This document shows positions 42,237-50,692 of a stretch of DNA of 64,000 nucleotides, one piece after another. A program made the translations under genes and the position numbers. Under the pieces are notes generated by a model. That model ran no database searches, was not told the DNA's origin, and saw only the letters and a program-made list of their open reading frames with translations. Source of the DNA: FEN-1219 sp963817615 (lineage in GTDB: Bacteria > Pseudomonadota > Gammaproteobacteria > Steroidobacterales > Rariloculaceae); the NCBI GenBank assembly GCA_963817615.1, contig CAWFPH010000002.1:1178001-1242000 (forward strand), in the 5' to 3' direction. How positions within the stretch are numbered: position 1 is the stretch's first letter; every line of letters begins with the position of its first letter.

Positions 42237-43386
42237 ATGCGGATCGTTCACATCGAAGCGGGCAGGCACCTGTACGGAGGCGCCGTGCAGGTCCAACTGC
42301 TGCTCGAGGGCTTGCGCGCACAGGCTCACGCGTCCGCCATCGAGAACGTGCTCGTCTGCACGCGCGGCTCGGAGCTCGCGCGCGCTGCGCGCGCAGAACG
42401 CGTGATCGAGCTCGAGCTCGGCGGCGATCTCGATGCGTTCGCGATCGGCCGGCTGCGGCGCGCGCTGCGCGCGGAGCGCGCCGATCTCGTGCACGTGCAC
42501 TCGCGACGCGGCGCGGATCTGTGGGGCGGTCTCGCCGCCGCGCTCGCGCACGTGCCGGCCGTGCTGACGCGCCGTGTGGACGCGCCCGAGCCGGCCGCCT
42601 GGGCGCGGCTCAAGTATCGACCGTATCGAGCGATCATCGCCCTGTCGCGCGCGATCGAGACGCAGCTCGCCGCTGCGGGCGTCGACCGCGAGCGGCTCGT
42701 ACGGATTCCGAGCGCCGTCGATACGGGGCGCTTTCGCCCGGATGCTGCGGCGCGCGCGCGGCTGCGTGCGGCGTTCGCCTGGCCGGCCGATGCGCTCGTG
42801 ATCGGCGTCGTCGCGCAGCTCATCGAGCGCAAGGGTCATGCGCGGCTCTTCGCCGAGACGCCGGCGCTGCTGCGTCGCTATCCGGCCGCGCGGGTGGTCT
42901 GTTTCGGCCGCGGGCCGCTCGAGCCTCGACTTCGCGAAGATGATCGGTGCGCTAGGCCTTGCGGACCGCGTGCGGCTCGCGGGATTCCGCGACGACCTGC
43001 CGCAGCTCATCCCCGGCCTCGACGTGCTCGCGCACCCCGCCGAGCGTGAAGGGCTCGGCGTCGCGCTGCTCGAGGCCGCGAGCTGCGCGGTGCCGGTCGT
43101 GGCCTGCGCGGCCGGCGGCATGCCCGACGTGGTCGAGCACGAGCGCACCGGTTTGCTCGTGGCGCCGACCAACGGCGCCGCGTTGGGCGCGGCGCTCGAC
43201 CGCCTGATCGGCTCGGCCGCCGAGCGTGCGCGGCTCGGCGCTGCGGCGCGCGAGCGTGTCGCATGCACGTTCTCCGTCGCAGCGCTCGCGACCGCGCACA
43301 GGGAGTTGTATTGCGCCGTGCTCGGCGCGCGCGAGCAGCGCGCACGCCGCCGTCCGCGGCCCATCACCGAGGAACGATTCCAATGA
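42237..43386 (+). pseudogene. GT4 glycosyltransferase split by a +1 frameshift
   Basis: Two adjacent frames encode one GT-B glycosyltransferase of about 380 residues. The first part runs from ATG 42237 (MRIVHIEAGRHLYGGAVQVQ) through VIGVVAQLIERKGHARLF to VVCFGRGPLEPRLRE. The family sequence then continues in the next frame as MIGALGLADRVRLAGFRDDL, then LDVLAHPAEREGLGVALLEA (the E-x7-E nucleotide-sugar motif) and GGMPDVVEHERTG. The frames meet near 42935-42941, where one extra base (or two missing) explains the shift. Without it the product would end out of frame at 43049 and lose the donor-binding half. This is either a real inactivating mutation or a sequencing error; codon use looks intact on both sides. 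The stop overlaps pncC. Confidence 0.85.
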
Positions 43387-43892
43387 ACGACGACGCCACC
43401 GATGAGGCTCTCGCGGCGCTCGCGGCCGCGCTCGGCCGCGCGCTGGTCGCCGACGACGCGCGTGTAGCGACCGCGGAGTCGTGCACGGGCGGTTGGATCG
43501 CGAAGGCGTTGACCGACGTGCCGGGCAGCTCCGAATGGTTCGAGAGCGGCGTGATCACCTACTCGAACGATGCGAAGGTGCGCCTGCTCGGCGTGCCCCG
43601 TGCGGTGCTCGACGAGCATGGCGCGGTGTCCGAGGCGACCGTCCGCGCGATGGCGGACGGGGCACGCGCTCGGCTCGGCGCCGAAATCGCCGTGGCCGTG
43701 AGCGGCGTTGCCGGGCCCGACGGCGGCACGGCCGACAAGCCGATCGGCACGGTCTGGCTCGCGTGGTCCTCGACCGATGGCACCGCGGCCGAGCGTCTCG
43801 ATCTGCGCGGCGACCGCGAGGCCGTGCGCCGGCAGAGTGTTGCACGCGCGCTCGAGGGATTGCTCGAGCGGGTCGGCGCTGCGGCAGATTGA
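43383..43892 (+). CDS. pncC: Nicotinamide-nucleotide amidohydrolase PncC (CinA C-terminal domain)
   Basis: A 169-residue enzyme that deamidates NMN to NaMN in pyridine nucleotide recycling. It has the CinA_C signature ATAESCTGGWIAKALTDVPG, then FESGVITYSNDAKVRLLGV and VAVSGVAGPDGGTADKPIGTVW. Only the C-terminal domain is present, as in E. coli YgaD, which also lies next to recA. The ATG overlaps the upstream GT4 stop. It supplies NaMN, which feeds the NadE pathway also encoded in this window. Confidence 0.93.
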   Translation: MNDDATDEALAALAAALGRALVADDARVATAESCTGGWIAKALTDVPGSSEWFESGVITYSNDAKVRLLGVPRAVLDEHGAVSEATVRAMADGARARLGAEIAVAVSGVAGPDGGTADKPIGTVWLAWSSTDGTAAERLDLRGDREAVRRQSVARALEGLLERVGAAAD

Positions 43893-43932
43893 GACGGCCG
43901 GCGGCTATGCGGCGCACGCTCGGGCCGGCGCA

Positions 43933-44493
43933 ATGACGGGCGATGCTGCCGCCCGCGAGCCGCACGACGCGGTCGTGGCGCTACGCCGCCGCGTGTTTTT
44001 CGCGCTGTGGCCCGACGACGCCATGCGCGCGCGGCTGTCGCGCGCGACGCGGCGTGCCGTGCGGCTATCGGGCGGGCGGCCGATCGCGAAGGAACGGCTG
44101 CATATGACGGTCGCGTTCTTGGGCGAGATCGACGCGGCGGCATTCGAGCGCGCGCGCGCAGTTCCGCCGATCGCGGTCGGCGAGTTCGATCTCACGCTCG
44201 ACGCCGTGGGCGTCTGGCCCGAGTCGCGCGTGCTGTGGCTCGCCGCGCGCACAGTGCCTCCCGCGCTGCAGCAGCTCGAGCACGAGCTTTGGATCGCGCT
44301 CGAAGCCTGCGGCGGCTTCAGGCGCGATGAGCGGATCTACAGACCGCACGTGACGCTCGCACGGCGCGCGCGGCCCGCGGCGTTCGAAGACGTCGATCCG
44401 GTCGAATGGCGGGTCGTCGATCTGGTGCTGGTCGAGTCGCTGCCGGCCGGCGACAAGGTGCACTACGAGGTGCTCGAGCGCTGGCCGCTCTGA
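43933..44493 (+). CDS. thpR: RNA 2',3'-cyclic phosphodiesterase ThpR (2'-5' RNA ligase family)
   Basis: A 186-residue 2H phosphoesterase. It shows the two HxT motifs that define the family, HMTVAFLG (near residue 56) and HVTLARR (near residue 138), and the usual RVFFALWPDDAMR start region. The in vivo substrate is not settled; related enzymes open 2',3'-cyclic phosphates. It follows pncC after 40 bases and precedes the recA control region. Confidence 0.9.
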   Translation: MTGDAAAREPHDAVVALRRRVFFALWPDDAMRARLSRATRRAVRLSGGRPIAKERLHMTVAFLGEIDAAAFERARAVPPIAVGEFDLTLDAVGVWPESRVLWLAARTVPPALQQLEHELWIALEACGGFRRDERIYRPHVTLARRARPAAFEDVDPVEWRVVDLVLVESLPAGDKVHYEVLERWPL

Positions 44494-44659
44494 AAGCCGC
44501 TGCCGCTCGCGCTCGCGCAGGTCGCGCGGATTCGGTTCGACCCGACCGCTGCCGGCCCTCGAGCGGACCGCGGTCGACCGGCGGAGCCCGTGAGCGCGCG
44601 GCCGTCCTCCCGCGTCGTCCGAAATGTTCGTGAACGCGACTGAAAGTCGCGGCTGCCGA

Positions 44660-44694
44660 GCACGCCGAACTGTGGAATAATCCGCTCGGCGTGC
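44660..44694. other. Inverted repeat in the recA upstream region
   Basis: GCACGCCGA (44660-44668) and TCGGCGTGC (44686-44694) are perfect 9-bp arms around a 17-base AT-richer core containing GGAATAAT, a possible -10. A second hairpin, CGCGACT-GAA-AGTCGCG, lies at 44635-44651. The 250-base gap before recA contains no CTGT-N8-ACAG LexA box that I can find. Confidence 0.45.
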
Positions 44695-44743
44695 CGCTCT
44701 CGGTGCGCGCTCATCCGACCTTCCACCTCACCTGGACGACCGC

Positions 44744-45787
44744 ATGGACGACAACCGCAAGAAAGCGCTTTCCGCCGCATTGGGGCAAATCGAGAAGCAG
44801 TTCGGCAAGGGCTCCGTGATGCGTTTGGGCGATTCGATCGCGATGCGCGACATCGACGCCGTGTCGACCGGCTCGCTCGGTCTCGACGTCGCGCTCGGCA
44901 TCGGCGGTTTGCCGCGCGGCCGCGTCGTCGAGGTTTACGGGCCGGAGTCGTCGGGTAAGACCACGCTCACGCTGCAGGTCGTCGCGGAGGTGCAGAAGCT
45001 CGGCGGCACCGCGGCGTTCGTCGACGCGGAGCACGCGCTCGATCCCGTCTACGCCGCGAAGGTCGGCGTGAACGTCGACGATCTGCTGATCTCCCAGCCC
45101 GACACCGGCGAGCAAGCGCTCGAGATCACCGACATGCTCGTGCGCTCGGGCGCGGTCGACGTGATCGTCGTGGACTCGGTCGCGGCGCTCACGCCGAAGG
45201 CGGAGATCGAAGGCGAGATGGGCGACTCCCACGTAGGCCTGCAGGCCCGGCTGATGTCGCAAGCGCTGCGCAAGCTCACCGGCAACATCAAGCGCTCGAA
45301 CGCGCTCGTGATCTTCATCAACCAGATCCGCATGAAGATCGGCGTGATGTTCGGCAATCCCGAGACCACCACGGGCGGCAACGCGCTGAAGTTTTATGCC
45401 TCCGTGCGTCTCGACATCCGCCGGATCGGCGCGATCAAGAAGGGCGACGAGGTCATCGGCAGTGAGACGCGCGTGAAGGTCGTGAAGAACAAGGTCGCGC
45501 CGCCGTTCAGGCTTGCGGAGTTCGAGATCCTCTACGGCCATGGCATCTCGCGCGAAGGCGAGATCGTCGACTTGGGCGTCAAGCAGAACATCATCGAGAA
45601 ATCCGGTGCCTGGTACAGCTTCAACGGCGACCGCATCGGCCAAGGCAAGGAGAACGCACGCGAGTTCCTGATTCAACACAAGGACATCGCGGCGGAGATC
45701 GAAAAGCGCATTCGCGCGGAGCTGCTGCCGAAAAAGGGCCCGGTGGAGGTGCCGCTCGAGCCGGAGGATGCGGCGCTCCAGGCCTAG
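44744..45787 (+). CDS. recA: Recombinase RecA
   Basis: Strand-exchange ATPase and SOS co-protease, 347 residues. It has KALSAALGQIEKQFGKGSVM at the N-terminus, Walker A GPESSGKTTLTLQVV, DAEHALDPVYA, the L1/L2 loop region SQALRKLTGNIKRSNA with FINQIRMKIGVMFGNPETTTGG, and KNKVAPPFRLAEF. The acidic C-terminus is shortened and alanine-rich. recX follows directly, as in most gammaproteobacteria. The SOS operator is not recognisable as the enterobacterial type. Confidence 0.98.
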   Translation: MDDNRKKALSAALGQIEKQFGKGSVMRLGDSIAMRDIDAVSTGSLGLDVALGIGGLPRGRVVEVYGPESSGKTTLTLQVVAEVQKLGGTAAFVDAEHALDPVYAAKVGVNVDDLLISQPDTGEQALEITDMLVRSGAVDVIVVDSVAALTPKAEIEGEMGDSHVGLQARLMSQALRKLTGNIKRSNALVIFINQIRMKIGVMFGNPETTTGGNALKFYASVRLDIRRIGAIKKGDEVIGSETRVKVVKNKVAPPFRLAEFEILYGHGISREGEIVDLGVKQNIIEKSGAWYSFNGDRIGQGKENAREFLIQHKDIAAEIEKRIRAELLPKKGPVEVPLEPEDAALQA

Positions 45788-45788
45788 G

Positions 45789-46295
45789 GTGCCCGATCCC
45801 GCGCAGCGCTCTGACGAGGGCGCGCTGACCGACGGCACGCCGGGCGGCGATCCGGCGGCCGACTGCCGCCGTCGCGCGCTCGACCTTCTCGCCCGCCGTG
45901 AGCACAGCCGGCTCGAGCTCGAGCGCAAGCTTGCGGCGCGCGGTTATCTCGGCGACGTGGTCGGGAACGTGCTCGACGCGCTCGAGCGCTCGGGGGTCCT
46001 CGCAGTCGCACGCTTCACCGAAAGCTTCATTCGAACGCGGGCCGCGAAGGGGCAAGGGCCGGTACGCATTCGCGCGGAGCTCGCCGAGCGCGGCGTCGAT
46101 GCGCAGCGCATCGCGGCGCTGCTTCGGGAGGCCGACATCGACTGGATTGCGGCCGCCAAGTCGGTGCGCCGCAAACGCTTCGGCGCTGCGCCGCCGCGGG
46201 ATTTCAAGGAGCGTGCGCGGCAGGCGCGCTTTCTGCAGTACCGCGGTTTCGACGGCGCCGCGATCAGCGCGGCGCTCGGCGGCGACGCCGACTAG
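45789..46295 (+). CDS. recX: RecA regulator RecX
   Basis: A 168-residue modulator that binds RecA filaments. It consists of three-helix repeats: ALDLLARREHSRLELERKL, VLDALERSGVLAVARFTESF ... KGQGPVRIRAELAERGVD, and RKRFGA ... RQARFLQYRGFDGAAI. GTG at 45789 begins just past the recA stop. An ATG at 45768, inside recA, is in the same frame, but the GGAGG before it abuts it with no spacing, so the later start is preferred. Confidence 0.92.
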   Translation: MPDPAQRSDEGALTDGTPGGDPAADCRRRALDLLARREHSRLELERKLAARGYLGDVVGNVLDALERSGVLAVARFTESFIRTRAAKGQGPVRIRAELAERGVDAQRIAALLREADIDWIAAAKSVRRKRFGAAPPRDFKERARQARFLQYRGFDGAAISAALGGDAD

Positions 46296-46347
46296 GCGGG
46301 CCGCCGATCGCGCTGCGCGCGGTCCGAATGCGCCGCGTTGGCCGTTA

Positions 46348-47061
46348 TCACCCGCGGCGGCCGCCGAGGAGCCGCAGCAGCATCAGGAATAGGTTGATGA
46401 AGTCGAGGTACAGCGCGAGCGCGCCGCCGATCGCGTACGAGCCGGCCTGAGGACCGTCGGCCTGCAGCGCCATCGCCTTGAGCCGCTGTGCATCGTAGGC
46501 CGTGAGCCCCGTGAACACGATGACGCCGACGCCCGAGATCACGAACTGCAGCGCGTCGTTGTGCCAGAACATGCCCACGACCGACGCGATGATGATGCCG
46601 ATCAGGCCCATGAACGCGAACTGGCCGACGCCTGCGAGGCTGCGCTTCGTGACGGAGCCGTAGACCGCCAGCGCGCCGAACATGCCGGCCGTCGTCACGA
46701 ACGCCGTCGCGATAGAGGCGCCGGTGTAAGCGAGCAGGATCAGCGAGAAGGTCACGCCGTTCAGTGCGGAATACAGCACGAATAGGCTCGCGGCGGTCGA
46801 CGGGCTGAGCGTCGCGATGCGGGCCGAAATCCAGAAAACCAGGCCGAGCTCCACGATCACGAGCCCGAAGAACACGAACGGTTTCGTCGCCAGCGCCTGA
46901 ACGAGCGCGGGTTGGCTCGCCACGAAGGCCGCGACCAGAGCGGTGACGGACAGGCCCACGAACATCCAGCCGTAGACGCGCTTCAAGAAGCTCGTCACGC
47001 GCTCGTCGACCGCGGTCCCCGAAGGCGCGCGCGTCAACCCGAAACCCCGGTTATCGGCCAT
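46348..47061 (-). CDS. Bax inhibitor-1 / YccA-family membrane protein
   Basis: A 237-residue protein with seven predicted membrane segments, beginning after FLKRVYGWMFVGLSVTALVA. It contains SALNGVTFSLILLAYTGASI and ends in the BI-1-typical AYDAQRLKAMALQ and LYLDFINLFLMLLRLLGGRR. E. coli YccA of this family modulates the FtsH protease; other members act as pH-sensitive calcium leaks. TAGGAG lies seven bases before the ATG at 47061, so that start is preferred over the ATG one codon upstream. It is divergent from alaS. Confidence 0.92.
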   Translation of the reverse strand: MADNRGFGLTRAPSGTAVDERVTSFLKRVYGWMFVGLSVTALVAAFVASQPALVQALATKPFVFFGLVIVELGLVFWISARIATLSPSTAASLFVLYSALNGVTFSLILLAYTGASIATAFVTTAGMFGALAVYGSVTKRSLAGVGQFAFMGLIGIIIASVVGMFWHNDALQFVISGVGVIVFTGLTAYDAQRLKAMALQADGPQAGSYAIGGALALYLDFINLFLMLLRLLGGRRG

Positions 47062-47225
47062 CATTCGTCTCCTAGCGATTCGAACAGTCGGGCACCAGTG
47101 TACCGCGCCGGCTGCCATGGCGGCGCACCGGCCCGTCTCGGCGGCACGCACTAGAACTTCCGGCGGATTCCGCTTAGCGTGGCGTCCGCTGTTATCCTAG
47201 ATTCCGTTAGTCCGCCGAGATTTCA

Positions 47226-49823
47226 ATGGGTTCCACCAGTAGCGACCTGCGCCAGGCGTTTCTCGACTATTTCGCGAGCAACGGCCACGAGATCGTGGCG
47301 AGCTCTTCCCTCGTGCCCGCTCACGATCCCACGCTGCTGTTCACGAACGCCGGCATGGTGCAGTTCAAGGACGTCTTCCTGGGACGCGAGAAGCGCGCGA
47401 TTCCGCGGGCTGCGAGCTCGCAGCGCTGCGTGCGGGCGGGCGGCAAGCACAACGACCTCGAAAACGTCGGCTATACGGCGCGTCACCACACGTTTTTCGA
47501 GATGCTCGGCAATTTCAGCTTCGGCGACTACTTCAAACGCGACGCGATCCGTTTCGCATGGGAGTTCGTGACGCAGGTGCTCGGGCTGCCGCCGGAACGG
47601 CTCTGGTGCACCGTGTTCGAGGACGACGACGAGGCGGCCGACATCTGGCTCGGCGAGATCGGGGTCGCCAAGGAGCGGTTCGCGCGGCTCGGGATGGCGG
47701 ACAACTTCTGGGCCATGGGGGACACGGGGCCCTGCGGCCCCTGCAGCGAGATCTTCTACGACCACGGACCGGAGGTCGCAGGGGGGCCGCCGGGCACGGC
47801 CGAGAGCGACGGCGACCGCTACATCGAGATCTGGAACCTCGTGTTCATGCAGTTCGAGCGCAACGAGCGCGGCGAGCTTGCGCCGCTGCCGAAGCCCTCG
47901 GTGGACACGGGCATGGGGCTCGAGCGGCTCGCGGCCGTCATGCAGGGCGTCCATTCGAACTACGAGATCGATCTGTTCAAGCACTTGATCGAGGCTGCGG
48001 CCGCCGTCACCCGCGCGGAGGATCTCGCGAGCAAGTCGCTGCGGGTGATCGCCGACCACATCCGTGCGTGCTCGTTCCTGATTGCCGACGGCGTGGTGCC
48101 CGGCAACGAGGGGCGCGGTTACGTTCTGCGCCGGATCATCCGCCGCGCGATTCGCCACGGCTACAAGCTCGGCGTCGAGGAGCCGTTCTTCTACAAGCTC
48201 GTGAAGCCGCTCGAGGCCGAAATGGGCGCGGCGTATCCGGAGCTCGGCCGCAAGCGCGGCCACGTCGAGCGCGTGCTCCAACAGGAGGAGCAGCGCTTCG
48301 CCGAGACTCTGGCTCAAGGCATGCGCCTGCTCGACGGTGCGATCGCGGAGCTGCCCGCGGGGGGCGCGATCGGCGGCGATACGGTGTTCAAGCTTTACGA
48401 CACGTACGGCTTTCCCGACGATCTCACGGCCGACGTCGCGCGCGAGCGCGGCCTCGCGATCGACCGCGCGGGCTTCGAGCGGCTGATGGAGCAGCAGCGC
48501 GAGCGTGCGCGCAGGGCGAGTCGTTTCACGATGGCGGCAGGGCGGCCGAGCTTCGACGCGCCGACCGAGTTCGTGGGTTACGCGATGCTCGAGGCGGGCG
48601 GCGCCGTCGCCGCGCTGCTCGATGCGCACGGTGCGCCCGTGCAGGCGCTCGACGCGGGTTCAAGCGGCACGGTCGTGCTCGACCGCACTCCGTTCTATGC
48701 CGAGAGCGGCGGTCAGGTCGGCGACACCGGCGAGCTCGTGACTCCGACCGGACGCTTCGTCGTCGCCGACACGCAGAAGCTCGGTGCGGCGTTCGGCCAC
48801 GTGGGGACGGTCGCGAGCGGTGCGATCACGGTGGGCGAGCAAGTGCATGCCGCGGTCGATGCGGAGCGACGCGCTGCGATCGTGCTCAATCACTCGGCCA
48901 CGCATCTGTTGCACGCCGCCCTGCGCCGCGTGCTCGGCGAGCACGTTCAGCAGAAGGGCTCGCTCGTCGCGCCGGATCGGCTGCGGTTCGACTTCGCGCA
49001 CTACGAGCCCGTGAGCTCGGAGCAGCTGCGCACCATCGAGACACTCGTGAACGACGAGATCCGCGCGAACGCCGATGCCGACATTCGGGAGCTGCCGTAC
49101 GACGAGGCAATCGCGGCCGGCGCGCTCGCGTTCTTCGGCGACAAGTACGGCGATCGCGTCCGTATGCTCAAGCTCGGGGCTTTCTCGACCGAGCTCTGCG
49201 GCGGAACCCACGTCAGTCGTGCGGGCGACATCGGCCTGTTCAAGATCGTGTCGGAAAGCGGCATCGCCGCCGGCGTGCGCCGCATCGAAGCGGTGACGGG
49301 ACGCGGCGCTCTCGACTGGGTCAACGCGAACGAGACGTTGCTGCGCGACGTCGCCGGTCTCGTGCGTTCGGGTCGCGACGACGTCGCGGCGAAGGTCGGG
49401 CAGCTCGTCGAGCGCACGCGCTCGCTCGAGCGCGAGCTCGACCAGGTGCGGCTCAAGCTCGCGAGCGGCGGCGGCCGTGATCTGCTGAGCGAGGCGAGGG
49501 TCGTGAACGGCGTGAACGTGCTCGCCGCGCGGCTCGACGGCGCGGATGCCAAGGCATTGCGCGACACGGCGGATCAGCTCAAGGACAAGCTGCGCTCGGG
49601 CGTGGTCGTGCTCGTCGCGGTGGAGGGCGGGAAGGTTCATCTCGTCGCGAGCATCACTAAAGATCTCACGGCCAAGCTCAAGGCCGGCGATCTCATCAAG
49701 CCGGTTGCGGAGCGGGTCGGCGGCCGCGGCGGCGGGCGGGCGGATTTCGCGCAGGCCGGCGGCGACCAGCCGCAGAACGTCGACGCTGCGCTCGCGTTGG
49801 TGCCGACCCTGATCACCGGTTAG
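47226..49823 (+). CDS. alaS: Alanyl-tRNA synthetase AlaS
   Basis: Class II synthetase with editing, 865 residues. The aminoacylation domain has DPTLLFTNAGMVQFKDVFLG and HHTFFEMLGNFSFGDYFK. The editing domain has NHSATHLLHAALRRVLG and the metal-binding CGGTHVSRAGDIG. A C-Ala domain follows (LERELDQVRLKLA onward, with the glycine-rich RVGGRGGGRADFAQAGG). There is no clear ribosome site just before the ATG. It lies between the recA-recX region and csrA, as in Pseudomonas (without lysC). Confidence 0.97.
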   Translation: MGSTSSDLRQAFLDYFASNGHEIVASSSLVPAHDPTLLFTNAGMVQFKDVFLGREKRAIPRAASSQRCVRAGGKHNDLENVGYTARHHTFFEMLGNFSFGDYFKRDAIRFAWEFVTQVLGLPPERLWCTVFEDDDEAADIWLGEIGVAKERFARLGMADNFWAMGDTGPCGPCSEIFYDHGPEVAGGPPGTAESDGDRYIEIWNLVFMQFERNERGELAPLPKPSVDTGMGLERLAAVMQGVHSNYEIDLFKHLIEAAAAVTRAEDLASKSLRVIADHIRACSFLIADGVVPGNEGRGYVLRRIIRRAIRHGYKLGVEEPFFYKLVKPLEAEMGAAYPELGRKRGHVERVLQQEEQRFAETLAQGMRLLDGAIAELPAGGAIGGDTVFKLYDTYGFPDDLTADVARERGLAIDRAGFERLMEQQRERARRASRFTMAAGRPSFDAPTEFVGYAMLEAGGAVAALLDAHGAPVQALDAGSSGTVVLDRTPFYAESGGQVGDTGELVTPTGRFVVADTQKLGAAFGHVGTVASGAITVGEQVHAAVDAERRAAIVLNHSATHLLHAALRRVLGEHVQQKGSLVAPDRLRFDFAHYEPVSSEQLRTIETLVNDEIRANADADIRELPYDEAIAAGALAFFGDKYGDRVRMLKLGAFSTELCGGTHVSRAGDIGLFKIVSESGIAAGVRRIEAVTGRGALDWVNANETLLRDVAGLVRSGRDDVAAKVGQLVERTRSLERELDQVRLKLASGGGRDLLSEARVVNGVNVLAARLDGADAKALRDTADQLKDKLRSGVVVLVAVEGGKVHLVASITKDLTAKLKAGDLIKPVAERVGGRGGGRADFAQAGGDQPQNVDAALALVPTLITG

Positions 49824-50124
49824 GTCGACGGCTTGGAGTCTGTCTAAGCCCGATCGCATCAAATTGGGCCACTCCCTCGAGAAATGGATTACCATGGGGT
49901 CGGTCGCAAGTTAGCGACACTGCTAGCCTGCGAATCGGGGGGGACCGGCCACAACAACAAGAAGCGGTCGGTTTTGAGCCACGGACGTTTCCGTGCCAGC
50001 GCATCCGCCCGTTGGGCAACGCCGGCTCGGGGAACACGGGGGTGTGCCGTATCCCGAATAACAACAACTGCACGGGATTGTGCAGTCACGGGGACGGCGC
50101 GTAGGCCCAAGAAGGAGTTTGGCT
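49824..50124 (+). other. alaS-csrA intergenic region / csrA leader
   Basis: There are 301 bases without a convincing gene. The short frame across it is not conserved-looking. It holds a small hairpin (GGTCGC-rich, 49903-49918), an A/C-rich stretch (ATAACAACAACTG) and, close to csrA, a strong 7-bp hairpin with GGA in its loop plus further GGA motifs, described separately. No clear sigma-70 promoter was found. Confidence 0.5.
50067..50086 (+). promoter_or_regulatory. GGA-loop hairpin in the csrA leader, probable CsrA autoregulatory site
   Basis: ACTGCAC-GGGATT-GTGCAGT forms a perfect 7-bp stem with a six-base loop containing GGA, the preferred CsrA recognition geometry. Two further GGA motifs follow, at 50093-50095 and inside the Shine-Dalgarno (AAGGAG, 50112-50117). 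A bridged CsrA dimer could cover the ribosome site. Confidence 0.65.
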
Positions 50125-50340
50125 ATGCTGATCTTGACCCGGCGGGTGGGGGAAACGGTCGTCATCGGCAATGATGTGACCGTCACCGTGCTAGGCGTGA
50201 AGGGGAACCAAGTGCGGCTCGGCGTGAATGCACCACGGGAAGTGGCGGTGCATCGCGAAGAGATCTTCGAGCGCATCAAGCGCGAGCAAGCCGAAGAGAA
50301 GCCGCAACGTCCGCACATCGTCGGCGCGGTTCACCAGTAA
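50125..50340 (+). CDS. csrA: Global post-transcriptional regulator CsrA (RsmA)
   Basis: A 71-residue RNA-binding dimer that controls translation and decay of mRNAs with GGA motifs. It begins MLILTRRVGETVVIGNDVTV with the key Leu4/Arg6 region, and GVNAPREVAVHREEIFERI includes the RNA-contact Arg (about residue 44). AAGGAG lies seven bases before the ATG, so upstream in-frame codons are excluded. The leader carries a likely CsrA site. It is followed by hairpins and a tRNA-Ser gene on the other strand. CsrA may also act on other leaders in this organism. Confidence 0.98.
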   Translation: MLILTRRVGETVVIGNDVTVTVLGVKGNQVRLGVNAPREVAVHREEIFERIKREQAEEKPQRPHIVGAVHQ

Positions 50341-50362
50341 CCGCGCCCGGCCTCGACGGCAA

Positions 50363-50383
50363 CCACGGGTTTCGTGCCCGCGG
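50363..50383 (+). terminator. Possible csrA terminator hairpin
   Basis: A 7-bp stem with one mismatch (CCACGGG / CCCGCGG) and a 7-base loop starts 23 bases after the csrA stop, followed by ATTGCTTTACT. A second perfect hairpin (ACCGGCGC / GCGCCGGT) lies at 50402-50428. Neither has a strong T-run. Confidence 0.4.
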
Positions 50384-50501
50384 ATTGCTTTACTCTCGCG
50401 CACCGGCGCCGTACGGGGTAGCGCCGGTTGCGGCCGTTCCGCCCGACGCAGCGCGTACGTGTCCAGGCGGACCGATCGCATGAATAGACTGCGGGTCGAA
50501 G

Positions 50502-50592
50502 TGGCGGAGAGGGCGGGATTCGAACCCGCGAGGGGCTTTTGACCCCTACACCCTTAGCAGGGGTGCGCCTTCGACCTCTCGGCCACCTCTCC
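50502..50592 (-). tRNA. serX: tRNA-Ser (anticodon GCT)
   Basis: The minus strand reads GGAGAGG acceptor, a D-arm GGCCGAGAGGTC region, anticodon loop CTGCTAA with GCT (plus-strand 50556-50558), the long class II variable arm, a T-arm with GGTTCGAATCC, CCTCTCC, discriminator G and an encoded CCA end (50502-50504). The 7-bp acceptor stem is perfect. It decodes AGC/AGU serine codons. A tRNA-Ser(GCT) just after csrA is common in gammaproteobacteria. The gene symbol is the Pseudomonas/E. coli-style name and is tentative. Confidence 0.95.
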
Positions 50593-50692
50593 GCTGAACG
50601 AAAATACGACGAATGCCGTGATTCTACTGGCTAACCACGCGCTTCGCGACGCGATTTGGCGCGACCTCGTCCGGAGTCGTTACCGTCGCTGC

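Noticed and set aside
39351..43619. Very long minus-strand open frame (over 1,400 codons) across mutS and the GT4 gene
   Set aside because: It runs in a different frame from mutS on the same strand, is Arg/Ala-rich, has no recognisable domain, and is a product of high GC content.
44670..44685. CTGTGGAATAATCCGC as a LexA box upstream of recA
   Set aside because: Only the left half matches CTGT; the right half is not ACAG, so it does not form the SOS palindrome.
49884..50174. Possible small gene between alaS and csrA
   Set aside because: It overlaps csrA in another frame, lacks a ribosome site and has no recognisable motif; the region reads better as a csrA leader.
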